DNA of 64,000 nt, from positions 14,165,597 to 14,229,596 of the forward strand of contig OX155979.1 in assembly GCA_944548615.1 (NCBI GenBank). The letters run 5' to 3'. This stretch comes from Micropterix aruncella. Taxonomy: Eukaryota > Arthropoda > Insecta > Lepidoptera > Micropterigidae. Below, in pieces: positions 33,458 to 45,989 of the stretch. Position 1 is the stretch's first letter. Each line of letters opens with the position of its first letter. The notes below the pieces were generated by a model, which ran no database searches, was not told the origin of the DNA, and saw nothing but the letters and a program-made list of their open reading frames with translations. The translations under genes and the position numbers were made by a program.

Positions 33458-33504
33458 GTAAATACTGGAACAACTATATATTGCGTGGCCATATTAATAA
33501 GGAC

Positions 33505-33700
33505 TAATTTGTTTGTTTGTTTGTTTGTTTGTTTGAAAAGCTTTATTGCACACACAAAAGAATACAATGTGGTGGGCCTATTGCCAAGTGGCAATATCTA
33601 CCGACCATACCGCCAGGGTTATTGTGACTGAAGGTTTATGTGGGCAAATAAATTTACAAGTAATAAATAAATACACTTACAAAAAAGTCATCATAGTATA
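33505..33700 (-). repeat. LINE/SINE 3' end with (GTTT)n tail
   Basis: The minus strand ends GTGCAATAAAGCTTTTC followed by (AAAC)n, a polyadenylation-type signal and tail. It is inside the last intron of the EB gene. No coding part was identified. Confidence 0.6.
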
Positions 33701-33974
33701 AAATATAATTCAGTGATTAGTAACGTATGCCAACTCGTATTGAAGGGAGGAGTGAAATATAAGGACAAGCAAAGGAGACGGGAGGGGAGGGGGGAATTCA
33801 TAAGTTGAGTAAATGTCTCTTTAAAGAATTTTTAAACCCGCTCAGGTTTTCAAGAATTTGCAAAGGAGAATGGGCGGTTTTGGTATTGGGGGCCCTTAGG
33901 AAGGGTAAAAATTTCTAACAAAAGAAAAAAAAATGCATAAAATTGAAAGAAATATGTATTTATCATAATTATCT

Positions 33975-34360
33975 ATCTGTCACTTTTTCCAAAATTTTTA
34001 CTATTTTTACTTTATCTATCCTTGCCTTTTTTTCGGCAAACTGATTTATTAAATCATGTATAGCCGATGATGACTTTAGTTTTTCTAAAGTTTCTGCCTT
34101 TATGAACAATAGTGACAGGTCTGAGAGGCGTTCATGTCCCATCGAAGTTCTTAGGTATTTTTTTATCAGTTTTAATTTTGAAAAACTTCTTTCAGCAGTT
34201 GCAGTTGTAACTGAAAGGGCTAAGAATAAAGAACATGCTGTTATTACCTCCGGAAAACTGGATTCAAGACAATTGAATTTTATCAGCAATAATTCAATGA
34301 CTTCCTTATTGGAATGAATTTTTTGAATTTCAGATTTTAAGGATGTTTAAAAACCTTTAA
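33975..34360 (-). pseudogene. hAT transposase, C-terminal dimerisation region
   Basis: The minus strand reads KSEIQKIHSNKEVIELLLIK, then FPEVITACSLFLALSV, TATAERSFSKLKLIK and RLSDLSLLFIKAE. This is the hallmark AERSFSKLK-L-K-RSTM..ERL block of the hAT/ZMYM1-like dimerisation domain. The rest of the transposase is absent, so it is a fragment. Confidence 0.85.
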
Positions 34361-34404
34361 TTGGTCATTAAGAATAACTGAGATGTCTTTACTGTATTTA
34401 GCCG

Positions 34405-36290
34405 ACATATTGAGTTGTCAAATACAACGGGCGAGCCCGTCACCACAGGACGTTTTAACGATTCGTCGATCTATCGACCTGCAGTGAGCGTAGAAGACTT
34501 TGGACATAACAATGCGACGTCTAGCTACGCCACAACCCGTAAGAGACCAACTCCTTACCGCGAGAAAGCCAGGAATTACTTCCCGGCGGCTCGAGACACT
34601 CGCGCCCTTACTCCAATGGTGACCAGATTTCTCCGGTCTCTCGATTGGTTCCGAGTTCGAGGTCGCTTGCGCGGGCCTCTGCCTTACGAAGCGGTGAAAC
34701 GATGTATACCGAATCTATCGCGGACCAAGGCGTCCTTTGCCCGGCTCTGAACCGGGATCGGATGGCCAATGGTCATTTCAAGAGCAGTCGCCGTAAGGTA
34801 CGCAACCACCCCCGCTCTATAGGAAACAATACAGTTCCCAGACTCCCCCGACTGTTAGTCGGAGTGCACAATCGATTGGCTTGCGCCGCACGGTGCGCAG
34901 ACCGTCCAGGAGCGCCAGAGGTTTGATTGCCAGGGGAAACTGGTTCGCTGACCAGAGTCCTACCCAGGTTCGCACCCCGTGCGTGGAGGCCGTCGGATGG
35001 GTGTTGACCCGTGAGTGTGACCGACCCTGAACACATGGGTCATCGTGGCCAACTCGTCATGGGCCCGTTAGCTCCCCAACAAGCTCTGACTAACAGTCGG
35101 GGGAGTCTGGAAGCAGTACTGTTTCCTATAGAGCGGGGGTGGTTGTGGGCCTTACGGCGACTGCTCTTGAAACGACCATCGGCTATCCGATCCTGGGTGA
35201 ACAGCCGTCAAAGGACGCTGTGGTCCGCGATAGATTCGGTAAACACCGTTTCACCGCTTCGTAAGGGAGAGGACCGCGCAAGCGACCTCGAACTCGTAAC
35301 CAATCTAGAGACCGGAGTAATCTGGTCACAATTGGAAGTAAGGGCGTGAGTGTCGGCCCGCCGGGTAACATTCCTGGCTATCTCGCGGTTAAGGCGTTGG
35401 CCTCTTACGGGCTTGTGGCGTATCTAGACGGTGGACTGTTTCGTCCTCAAGTCTTCTGCGCTCACTCCAGGGAGATAGAATGACTAATCGTTAAAACTTC
35501 CTGAGGTGACGGGCTAGCCCGCTGTAGTCGACAACCCAAGTTGCCAAATTTGCAGGTATTTGACGGTGAACGGTTTCGTGCCCCTTGGGCCACAAGATCC
35601 ACTTTGTTCTCGAATCGGCTCAACTCACGATTCAGCTCCTATTCAGAAGCCTCCTCGAGTGGAAGGCTACCCCGGGTAAGACTATTGTGTCTCGGGCCTC
35701 AGAGCTGGTGGACCGGTTTCTCCCGCCGGGATTGCTTCCCGGCGCTACTGGACGGTTTACGCACCGTTCAGCGAAGCCAATCGGTTGTGCATTCTGACTA
35801 ATTGCTGAAGGAGTCTGGAGACTATGGAAATATACTGTTTCCTAAGCAGCGGGGGTGGATGTTGACCTGTTGTCATGCCACTCTTGAAATGACCTTGGGC
35901 CACTCGATCCCGTGTGGCACTACGGGCAAAGAACGGCCAGGTCCGCGATAAATTCTAATTGAATTACCGATATATTACAACAGGTAAAGGTCGCGTAAGC
36001 GACTTCGCATTTGTAACCAGTCGGGAGGACGGAGGTATCCTGAAGGTTAATTCCAGACGAAGATATCCTGGCAAAACTGGTAGTTAGGGGGTGAGGCTAC
36101 CCGCTGTTTACCTTTCCCGATGCCTCGCCGTAAGGTATCGGTCTCTAACGGTTTGCTGGTGAACTAAACAGTAGATTGTCTTGTCCTCAAGTCCTCTACG
36201 CTCATCCTACAGCTGAAAGAAGGATCATATATCGTTATACCAGCCTTGGGTGACGGGTTCGCCAGTTGTAGCCGACACCGCCCTACTGCC
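34405..36290. repeat. GC-rich family: reverse unit, forward half and second-subfamily unit
   Basis: A reverse unit (about 34405-35080) is followed by a forward 3' half (35085-35540), the same arrangement as 8132-9258 but without its left half. A diverged second-subfamily unit follows (35560-36290, with 'gctggtggaccggtttctcc' and 'agcagcgggggtgga'). It fills the last intron of the EB gene almost to the terminal exon. Confidence 0.75.
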
Positions 36291-36382
36291 AAATACGCCG
36301 TTGTATGCGCTGTATATTTTCCGAAATTATAAAACAAATAAATATACAAATAAAATGGAAAGTAACAAGTTGTAATTTTCAG

Positions 36383-36462
36383 ATGCTGTCGCTTCCAGAT
36401 CTTCAATGACCGCCCTTTTCATCTCGCTTCTCGTATTGGCGACTTCAAAATGTGCAACGTAA
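36383..36462 (+). CDS. EB-module protein, terminal exon with GPI-signal-like tail
   Basis: Acceptor TGTAATTTTCAG. The split codon gives Asp, then AVASRSSMTALFISLLVLA and TSKCAT, and TAA at 36460-36462. Small residues followed by a hydrophobic stretch of about 12 residues at the extreme C-terminus form a GPI-anchor signal or a very short membrane anchor. I infer a cell-surface, cysteine-rich protein. Exon phase and order support it; expression has not been shown. Confidence 0.65.
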
Positions 36463-36956
36463 TTACATAATATTATAAGTGTACCTACCTAGTTATAATA
36501 TTACATCAAGAAAATGTTAAATACATAAAAAACAATATGCATGTAGCCTTTTAGAAATCACAAGTGAGAGACGATTTTTAAAAAATATTTGTTTTTTTTT
36601 TAATCTACTTATCTATGTATTTATGTATGTGTGCATGTACTCTCCGCGTCAATCTTCTTGAGCTCTCGACCACAGTCTCAAAAATATTTACACAGATTAA
36701 ACACAAGCTCGTCAAAACTGCACATGAGAAAGAAAATCAAATGGCCTCGTGCTAGACTAGAGCCGCTTTATGTAACAGACTTCGCCGGCTTCCTTAAAAC
36801 CAACGCATGTACAGCCAACGACAGAATATTTGATATCGTCATGATGAATTGAAAATTAATATTGATGTATTGTAAAAGTTATATACCTACTGTACTTCCT
36901 GGGATTCAGCACAGTCGAACTCACGACCAAAGAGTGACAAAAATATTACGATTAAA

Positions 36957-37920
36957 ATGGAATCAGAAAATATAAATATTGTCAGAAATACTAAATTCTT
37001 AGGGATCACTATAGATGAAAATTTAAACTGGAATCAACATATCGATAATTTGTGTGCAACTTTGTCATCGGCAGTCTATGCTATAAGAAAGGTGAAATTT
37101 CTGGATGGCGAACGTGCAGCGATCAGTGTGTATCACTCCTGCTTCCATTCAAAGATGTCTTATGCGATACTACTATGGGGTAATGCAACGGATACCCATC
37201 GCGTTTTTGTGCTACAAAAGCAAGCCGTTAGGACAATTTTTGGTGTAAGCAGAGAAACACATTGCGCCCCTTTTTTTATTAAAGCTGGTATCCTTACCAT
37301 GTCGTCCATGTACATATATCAGTGCCTTTTATACGCCAAAGAGAATCTTTTAAATTGCGAGCTTCAATCCACTCGGCATAGCCATAATACGCGACATAAA
37401 AACAATGTGTTATTGCCTAAAGTACGCTTGACTAAATATCGAAAAACATTTTTATATATTAGTTTTAAATTGTTCAATGCTTTGCCATCATCGACGAAAA
37501 GACTTGAGATGGCAGCATATACAATCTACTTGAAAAGTCAGTTAGTCAAACATGCCCTTTACAAACTGGACGACTTGTATGATATTGCGTCCACAATTGC
37601 TTGATTATAAATAACCATATTACGACTATATTTTCGAACTAAGTTTTAGATTTTATTGACATTGTTTTTAATTACGCATGTTTCAGAATTTTTCTTTTCA
37701 TGGTATTGATTATTATTTGTTTGATTATTGATTATTTTGTAAATTTGACTATTTTTAAGTAATCACCTCTGATTACAATTAGTTTTTTTTCTTTTAATTA
37801 ATCAAAGCGGTTTTATCATCCGGTAAATTATGATTGTAAAATTTGACATGTTCCTCAGTATTGTGAAATGCTTTTATGGAATGAATAAATGATGATGATG
37901 ATGATGATGATGATGATCAC
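36957..37920 (+). pseudogene. 5'-truncated LINE with (GAT)n tail, copy 2
   Basis: A 215-residue open frame (FLGITIDENLNWNQHIDNL, MSYAILLWGNATD, QAVRTIFGVSRETHCAPFF) corresponds to the thumb and C-terminus of a CR1-like ORF2. It is related to, but distinct from, the element at 10816-16239. Its frame is intact to a natural TGA at 37602-37604. The 3' UTR ends 'aatgaataaatgatgatgat'. The lack of breaks suggests a young insertion. Confidence 0.85.
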
Positions 37921-38590
37921 AGCACAGACGACGAAGGCAAAATACAACACAAAACGTATTTATTTGTTACTCTTCTGATTGTACCGCTAAACGACAGGTC
38001 GATGAGACAATCACGTATATACTGAAAAATTATCACAGCCGAATTCAACTCAACACTAAACGAATATGTACTCGTCTGACTGTACCGTTAAACGGCCGGC
38101 TCCGGCGAGAATCATTATAGTCCTGCGTAAACTCTACCTCTCTCCGTCATTCTCACAGGTATAAAATATGCCTATCCCTTTTTTGGTTTCAATGCATTGG
38201 TGTTCAATAAATGCAATACGTGTGACCTGAGCATGTAGTTGTAGAGCTCAAGAAGTATGTTTCTATCTGTATGTATATGTCTATGTTTGTATACAGTAAA
38301 ATCACAATTTAACGAATAGTGGATATTGAAAAATTTGTGGTATCCAGGTATTCGGAACATCGAATTTCACTAAATCGAGTCTTATAGGCCTACAAAAAAA
38401 CGCAATAATTTGAAATTCAGTAGTGTATTTTGTAATATTGGGTCCTTATCTATGAAGTTGCTGTTGTAAAGAAAATTTAAAGCCAAAAACTCTTTATCAA
38501 AAATATATATTTAATTAATAGAAGTATTGTATCCTATTATCAATGCAGATTTATCATTTAAATGAGATTATAAATAGGATAGAAAACGAT
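37921..38590. other. Non-coding sequence
   Basis: No gene was recognised. Two similar blocks with 'acaactcgtctgac/ctcttctgattgtaccg' and 'taaacg(a/g)c(a/c)gg' at 37970-38100 suggest a small local duplication. Confidence 0.35.
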
Positions 38591-38599
38591 TGGATCGGA

Positions 38600-38810
38600 T
38601 AGCGGAAGTAACCACTGGATGCAGTTTCGAAATCCCTTTGTGCTATCCAAGGAACAATTCTACTTTCCTCGCATGATCCGGGAAGCCATTGAAATAAGAA
38701 GAACCCAGAACTTGAATAGAGACGTCGGTTACAAACTGTCTTCTACGTGGAACCATCTTCTTAAAATGTTCCCGCCGCCGAACGCCGAACGCAAAGACGT
38801 AAGACAGGAT
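38600..38810 (+). pseudogene. Penelope-like element, C-terminal endonuclease fragment (candidate)
   Basis: The frame FYFPRMIREAIEIRRTQNLN, then RDVGYKLSSTW, matches the short conserved IREAIEI...N...DGY.LS.TW block at the end of insect Penelope/GIY-YIG retroelement proteins as I know them. Only about 60 residues remain before the frame enters unrelated sequence. Confidence 0.55.
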
Positions 38811-38879
38811 ACAGTGAGTGTCGTGTGCGAGACGGATTTTAAAAATTCGCGCGCTCCGAGCCCCGCCCCCCACCACCGT

Positions 38880-39335
38880 TATAAGCAGTCGGGGGAGTCT
38901 GGAAGCAGTACTGTTTCCTATAGAGCGTGGGTGGTTGCGTACCTTACGGCGAATGCTCTTGAAATGACCATTGGCCATCCGATCCCGGTTCAGAGGCGGG
39001 CAAAGGACGCCATGGTCCGCGACAGATTCGGTATTCACCGTTTCACCGCTTCGTAAGGGAGAGGACCGCGCAAGCGACCTCGAACTCGGAACCAATCGAG
39101 AGACCGGAGAAATCTGGTCACAATTGGTAGCAAGGGCGCGAGTGTCGCCCGCCAGGTAGCATTCCTGGCTATCTCGCGGTAAGGCGTTGGTCTCTTGCGG
39201 GAATTGTGGCGTAGCTAGACGCTGGATTGTTTTGTCCAAAGTCTTCTACGCTCACTGCAGGTCGATAGAACGACTAATCGTTAAAACTTCCTGTGGTGAC
39301 GGGCTCGCCCGTTGTAGTCGACAACTCAAGTTGCA
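38880..39335 (+). repeat. GC-rich family, forward 3' half
   Basis: Runs from 'agtcgggggagtctggaagc' to 'gttgtagtcgacaactcaag'. Confidence 0.75.
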
Positions 39336-40384
39336 AGAAGCTGTTATAGAAAACACCGACACAGGGTCTTATATTTGAAAATAATGCAAATTTTCAACTT
39401 TACCATGGCTGCTAAAACGTAAATATTCAAGCATAACATAAGACAAATTTTATTTATTTATTTGTTTCAAACATAATTATAAAACACATAAAAATGGTCA
39501 TACCAAGTAATGGTGCGAAGAAACAACGGCCCACATTCACATGACCATGCTCAGCGCATACCCAACTAGGCCGAATATAGCCTGTATCTGGGCATACGAC
39601 TTATTTTCTGACTTAGGCAGAGAAGCCTAACTGACGTAGGTACTCATATAGATACATATACACATACACACATACATATACATAAATATATAAATATAAC
39701 GATCTAAATATATTATAGTATTATTCTTTTGCATGATATTACAATATAGTACATTTTGTTTAATATCTTATATCATATATCTTATATCTTATATCTTATA
39801 TCATATCATATAGTATAATAGTAAAGTTATGCAGAAATATATATTTTTAAAGATATGACTTGTAGAAGTTCGTTCTCTGTCCTTGAACGACCTATGTCGT
39901 CAAGAAGCCATTTTTTTATATTTTTTTTTAATAAAATGGTATTTTCTATTTCCTTTATTTTGTCATGAAGACGTGAATATTTTAGGTGCTATATAGTTGA
40001 ATTGTCTTTGGGCAAATGAAGAATTAACTCGGGGAACGGCATAATAAGACAAATAAACAGCTGATTCTTAAAAAAAAAAAACAAAGTCTTAAAATAAAAT
40101 TTATTTGAATTTGAAATTCCATTTTAAACTCAAGATATCGAAGTTTAAAGTGGCCAGTTTGAAAAACAGCAATTATATAGTTAGGACACAATATTGCCTG
40201 AACGCACATACATATATACTGTATTTGACTGAATATAATATTTCAGTAATGTACCATGAAAAGTAATAAAATGTGTAAGTAATACAGAAAACCACTAGGT
40301 GAGTAACACAGAGCCAACTAGCCTAGTCCTTATTTATACAGTCTCTTTACCTTTGTGGCATCACATCACTCGCTTTAACAGTAT
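39336..40384. other. AT-rich non-coding sequence with simple repeats
   Basis: Contains (tatctta)n-like repeats around 39770-39810 and a 39440-39630 segment resembling a retroelement 3' region (ttatttatttatttg start). No gene was seen. Confidence 0.35.
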
Positions 40385-41470
40385 GGCTACTCCCATACTG
40401 ACTAACAGTGTCATAGTCTGGAAACAGTACTGTTTCCTACAGAGCGGAGGTAGTCGTTGACCTTACGGCGACTGCTCTTGAAAAGCCGGACAAAGGATGC
40501 CGTGGTCCGCGATAGATTCGGTTGACACTACGTAAGGGAGAGGACCGCGCAAGCGATCTCGAACTCGTAACCAGTCGGGAAACCGGAGTAATCTGGTCGC
40601 TACTGGAATTAAGGGCGCCAGTGTCAGCCCGCTGGTTAACATACCCATGGCTATCTCGCGGATAAGACGTTGGCCTCTTACGGCCATGTGGCAGAGTTTG
40701 ACGGTGGACTGTTTTGTCTTAAGTCTTCTGCGCTCATCTCATGGGAGACAGAACGATCATATTTCGTTAAATCTTTCTGAGGTGACGGGTTCGCCCGTTG
40801 TAGTTGGACAGCTCTAGTTGTCGAAATATCCTTCGCGCAGCAGTACATTGTCGCCCTGCACTGGGCCTATTATCTTCCTGATAGGGAGCTAATGGGCCTA
40901 TTGCAGTTGAGCTATTTGACCCATCTGTTAGGGCCGGGCCAACTCATGGGTCAAAACGCATCCGGCACCCTCCAACCAGAAGTTCGAGCCCGGGTAGGAC
41001 TCTATGCCTGCGGGCTAGTACCCCTATGACTCGTACTTCGGGCGCTCCTGGACGGTTTGCGCAGCGTGCGGCGTCAGCCAATCAACTGTGCATTCCGGCT
41101 GATAGCCAGGGGATTCTGGAAACGGCGTTGTTTCCTGTAGAGCGGGGTGGTTGTTTACCTTCTTGTGGAAGCCGCTCTTGAAACGACCATTCGTCTCCCC
41201 TTTACCTTTTGAACATGCCGGGCAAAGGACGCCGTGGTCCGCGATAGATTCGGTAGCCCCCGAATCACCGCTACACAAGGGAGAGGACCGCGCAATAGAA
41301 CTCAAACCCGTAACCAGTCGGAAACTGGAAGTGGAAGGACGCGAGTGTCGGCCCACTGTTTAAAAACCCGTATTCTCGCGATAAGGCGTTGGCTTCATGG
41401 GAGATAGAACGATCACTATCGTTAAAACATCCTGAGGTGACGGGTTCTCCCGTTGTCGTTGATAAATCTA
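40385..41470 (+). repeat. GC-rich family, diverged forward units
   Basis: A forward 3' half (40395-40825), a forward 5' half (40885-41105) and a second 3' half (41095-41465), all more diverged than the copies near 48 kb. The order is as in a head-to-tail pair. Confidence 0.65.
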
Positions 41471-42337
41471 ACTCATCTATAGCACGACATCTATAGCACG
41501 TTCAGCAACACTCCAACGCTCCATTATTACAACAACTACGCATCGGTGCCGAACAACTTCCAGCACTGCAGTGTTGCCAACTCTAGCGTTTAAAATATTC
41601 CGTTTCCCTGCGCAATCCTGTATGTGTTTGAATGTATATGTATAAGTAAATATATGTATATCCAGAAATAGGTATGTATATGTCTATATATGTATACGTA
41701 TCTTTTTATCTGTGTAAACTCGTAGATTAATGTATATTTTAGACCAATTATTTTTTTTGTAATGTAGTAGCATTTTCGAAACCATACCTACCATTCTTTA
41801 GCATAACTTTACCGAAAATATATTTAAAAAAATATAATAAAATTGTAACTTAAAATAATAAACAACATGATTTGAAAATTGTTCTTAAGTGCCTTTGGTC
41901 GATTTGCCTAGCTTGTTATTTAAATATAATTGGTGTTAAAAAAAATGACAACAAAGTGTATTTGTCTTAGATTTCTATAAATAGCAATGATTAAATATAT
42001 AATAGATAAGTATATTCGTAACAATCACTAGTTCATCGTTAATTTTATAGAAATAATTAATAATAAATTAAATTAAATGCACTCATGAAAACATCGTTTT
42101 TGCTTAAATAAATAAAATAATGTTTGTCTTTGAACTGATTTTTCATTTTACGTAGGTGTTTCCCAAAACATTAAATCACATAATATAAAAAAAAATTATG
42201 ACAGTCGTTTTAAATAAAAAGGTTACGCGAGTTATGATACAAAGGTCATAGTATCACGAAGTTTCATTTTACGTAATACTTTGTCTTTAGCACTGGATTT
42301 ACCAGACCAGTCATTTTGACTGGTCGTGCGATTTCAA
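41471..42337. other. AT-rich non-coding sequence
   Basis: Contains (gtatatgtat)n-like tracts at 41630-41700. No gene was seen. Confidence 0.35.
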
Positions 42338-42460
42338 TCTATATTAATATTATAAAGAGGTAAAGTTTGTGAGTTTGTGGGGTTGTAGGGAGTAATCTCT
42401 GGATCTACTGAACCGATCAGAGTCTCACAGAGGTACGTCAATCTGGAAACGATCGCTATC
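42338..42460 (+). mobile_element. Helitron 5' end fragment
   Basis: Starts TCTATATTAATATTATAAAG and continues 'gaggtaaagtttgtgag', matching 51812-51930. The rest is lost, and the G run follows. Confidence 0.65.
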
Positions 42461-42465
42461 GTCTC

Positions 42466-42490
42466 GGGGGGGGGGGGGGGGGGGGGGGGG
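42466..42490. repeat. Homopolymer G run of 25
   Basis: Uninterrupted G, then 'agggggg'. Its length is likely to be unreliable in assembly. Confidence 0.9.
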
Positions 42491-42639
42491 AGGGGGGATT
42501 TTTAGCGCGTTTACAATATTTTCCCTACTGGTCGGGTTGGTGGGCCGGGAAAGAAAGTAATGTACGATCATATCTTCACCGCACAAAACTACCTGCCGAA
42601 CATAAAACCCTCTGAATAAGTTTAAAAACATTTTGTCCG

Positions 42640-43200
42640 GTCTTAGATTATGAGTTCGTTTGGTGGTTTTATGCTGGTAAAGTAGCCCCCTCGCCGGAAT
42701 CGAAGGAAATGAAAAAGCCGACGAACTTGTTAATACGGGAGCAAAGGGGACGTTATACGGCCCTAAACCTTGATGTGGCGTACCAAAAAGCCTTGCAAAC
42801 CTAATGTTTAAAAAAATATGTTGATAACAATCCGTCAACCACTGGAACAACACGACAGGGTTGAATCATTCCAAAGCGATAATTAAGGCTTCTCGTGAGG
42901 CATTTTCGCTAAATAGGAACAATCTAAGCATACTGGTGAGTGCGCTCACGGGGCATTGTGGCCTGAACAAACACGCGTACAACCTCAAGCTCCAAGATAC
43001 AAAAATGTGCAGGTTCTGCCAAGGGGCAGAGGAAACTCCCCTACACCTAATGTGCGAGTGTGGCCCGCTGATGCGTAAAAGATACACCCACTTGGGTGGT
43101 CATTACCTCCAACCTGAGGAGGTAAAACAATCTGGTGCCAAAAGCCTGCTGAGGTTCTTAAATGACACGAGGCGTAGCGCAGAACTATAGTAGGTGGCGA
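42640..43200 (+). pseudogene. RNase-H-bearing LINE, 3' coding remnant
   Basis: AGIEGNEKADELVNTGAKGT is the end of a LINE RNase H domain (G.EGNE.AD.LA..GA). Downstream, LTGHCGLNKHAYNLKLQDTK, then CRFCQGAEETPLHLMCEC, forms the C-terminal CCHC-like zinc-binding block of I/Jockey-type ORF2 proteins. The two lie in different frames, so the copy is broken. Confidence 0.8.
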
Positions 43201-43840
43201 ACACAATAGATCAGCAATGTTACAAGGCTCATAAAGATAAAAAAATTAAAAACCCCCTCGCCGGCATGAACTAATATAATTATGATATTAGTTCACGTAG
43301 AAACGAAATCGGGCCCAACGTTGCATCTCCTTAACTAAATCAAAACAACACTCTTCCTGTTGATATTTGTATAGGAAAGGACCTTGAACTTAAGGAAATC
43401 TTCCGAAAATACAACTGCATAAATCCTGTTTTGATAACTGCTTCGCGGATCCAGTTTGACAACAAGACGAGAATCTCTCGCGTCAGTGTTGCTACATTCT
43501 GAGAATATTTGGAATATTTCCTTATATTATTGAAATCGATTCAACCTAATGAGCTTGCTAGTATCTTTTAATTGGAATATCTCGTACACAAGCGACGCAA
43601 ATAATATTTATAGTTCGTAATATTTATGAAAATACTAGGTATATTAATTTTAGAAAAATATCATTTTCAATATCAAGGAAAATACAACAAATATACTAAG
43701 AATTGGCGTGCGGGGGGTGGTTAGGTTGGCGCTGGGGAGAGGGTTATTGTCTACTTGCCGGTGACACGACCTATTTTTCACACGACTGGCTATAAAAAAG
43801 GAGTGTAATGTGTTCAGCGTGTATATTATTTATGTATATA

Positions 43841-43950
43841 CTAGCTGACCCGGCGAACTTCGTACCTCCTAACAGTCAATGAATGTCGTGTTACAGATGA
43901 ATACAAAATAAATATAAGGTTCACTACTTTATTAAGATAATAACACAAAA
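43841..43950 (-). mobile_element. Helitron 3' end fragment
   Basis: The minus strand ends CGCCGGGTCAGCTAG followed by T, the CTAG terminus shared with the Helitron at 51812-52452. Confidence 0.6.
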
Positions 43951-44088
43951 AGAAACATAAAAGTACAAAAATTAAGTATATCAATCGCTTGTCAGCATGA
44001 CTGAATTAAACTATTTACATATTGAGCAGCATGGGATGCACTCGATTTAATTCTCGTCATTGAAGCACCTTGTGATATACGACATTTT

Positions 44089-44304
<216 letters not shown>

Positions 44305-44869
44305 TTCCGTTTCTTTATTCCACCATAACTTCTAAATGCTTAAACGGATTCAGAAGTGTATGGTATTGCTAGAATCGCGGTATCACCCCGAGTGTCGTAG
44401 GGTAGGTACGTGCGATGATCCCGATAACAAAAAAGCATCGTCTTCGATATAAATCGCCGTGCTGCGTGTTTGTTGTGTTATAACAGTCATCGTTTTACAG
44501 ATATTTGTTTCTCATTCTTTTTTTTTCGCAGCCACCCGGAATAAAATCTGTAGGGCCAGTAACGAATACAAGTTTTCGGAATATTAATTTTGCCAAAACA
44601 TATATATAAAATGTTTCATTATTACAAATATATAAGGTTTAACATAACTTGTGACTAATATTCCTAGGGGAGCTTCTTTATCATGTATTATGACATTTGA
44701 CAAAAAAAATGTTTTTTTTGTTTTGATTTATTTAAAAAAAAAATGCCAAAAATGCCTGCTCAATGTGTTTGATATTTTGAACAGCTTTAGTCAGGTAACT
44801 ATGCCGAAATTATTTATACTTTGAGAGATATTATTATTCTTTGAGTATTGATTTGAGTATTATTATTCA

Positions 44870-45680
44870 GAGTATTGATTATTATTTGTTTGATTATTGA
44901 TTATTTTGTAACTTTGACTATTTTCAAGTAATCACCTCTGATTACAATTATTTTTTTTAAGCTATTGCATAGCTTTTATCGCGGGCCTAGGTCAGCGCGG
45001 CGACCGAATGAAGAAATTTCTTAACGAAAATTAATGATTTTAAACTGATAATTACGTCTAAACGAGTACTGCTTACGATTCGAAAAAAATATATGTTAAA
45101 CAAGAACATTTTCCTAATATTCTTAGCTTTGAATATTTCAGATTTTGTTTATATTACATAGTGTAATTAATTTGTGAAATTAGGTCTAACCGAACACAAA
45201 AACGACTACTACGCAAATACTATCTGGCGTATTATTATAAAACCTGCACCATTTTAAAGATAATTAAATTATCTATCTTTTTATCTACGTTTTTTTCGAA
45301 AACCCCGGTTTTTTTTGATTTATCGAATAAAAAATTCGTGCTCGGCGCTCTATCGGAAGACGTTTAAATTATTCCGAATCATTTGCTTTCGCAGCCGCAA
45401 ATGATTCGGAATAATTTCAACGTTTTCCGATAGAGCGCAGTTATCTGATATCAGAAAAAATAAAATAAATAAATAATTATAATTGCATAAGTTGTTAAAA
45501 ATGCTATGCAATAGCTTTACCGCGGCAGTTCCCGAGTGCCACACGTATTTTTTCTTTTAATTAATCAAAGCGGTTTTATCATCCGGTAAATTATGATTGT
45601 AAAATTTGACATGTTCCTCAGTATTGTGAAATGCTTTTATGGAATGAATAAATGATGATAATGATGATGATGATGATTCA
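44870..45680 (+). repeat. (GAT)n-tailed LINE 3' UTR, interrupted
   Basis: 44870-44957 and 45548-45680 match the consecutive 3' UTR of the copy at 37700-37920. The hairpin element copy 2 lies between them. Confidence 0.85.
44959..45547 (+). mobile_element. Hairpin-bearing 590-bp element, copy 2
   Basis: Inserted in a T-rich stretch of a LINE 3' UTR whose uninterrupted version is at about 37775-37795. The hairpin at about 45346-45442 has complementary arms around 'ttcgcagccgc'. Confidence 0.85.
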
Positions 45681-45989
45681 AAATTCGCGGTGAAAAAATC
45701 ATCTTTTTATTGTTTATTTACATCGCCTTCGGGCGCCAACAAATCCGACGAAACTACGAATCCGCATGCCGCCGGTCGTTCAGACGGCGATGTAATAAAG
45801 AAACATTGAACAGCTGATTTTGACACCTTTGCCCCCCCCCCCCCCCAGCTTTGAATAAAAATATCTCTGAAATTATAATTAATTTAATATGGTTACACGG
45901 AAAAAGCTGTTCAAAATATTACATTAGGCAGGTAATTTTTTGACATTTTTTTTTTCAAAAAAATAAATCAAAATCAACATTTTTCATTT

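Noticed and set aside
42425..42853. 142-residue minus-strand frame with a poly-Pro end
   Set aside because: It runs through the G homopolymer and across a LINE remnant coded on the other strand.
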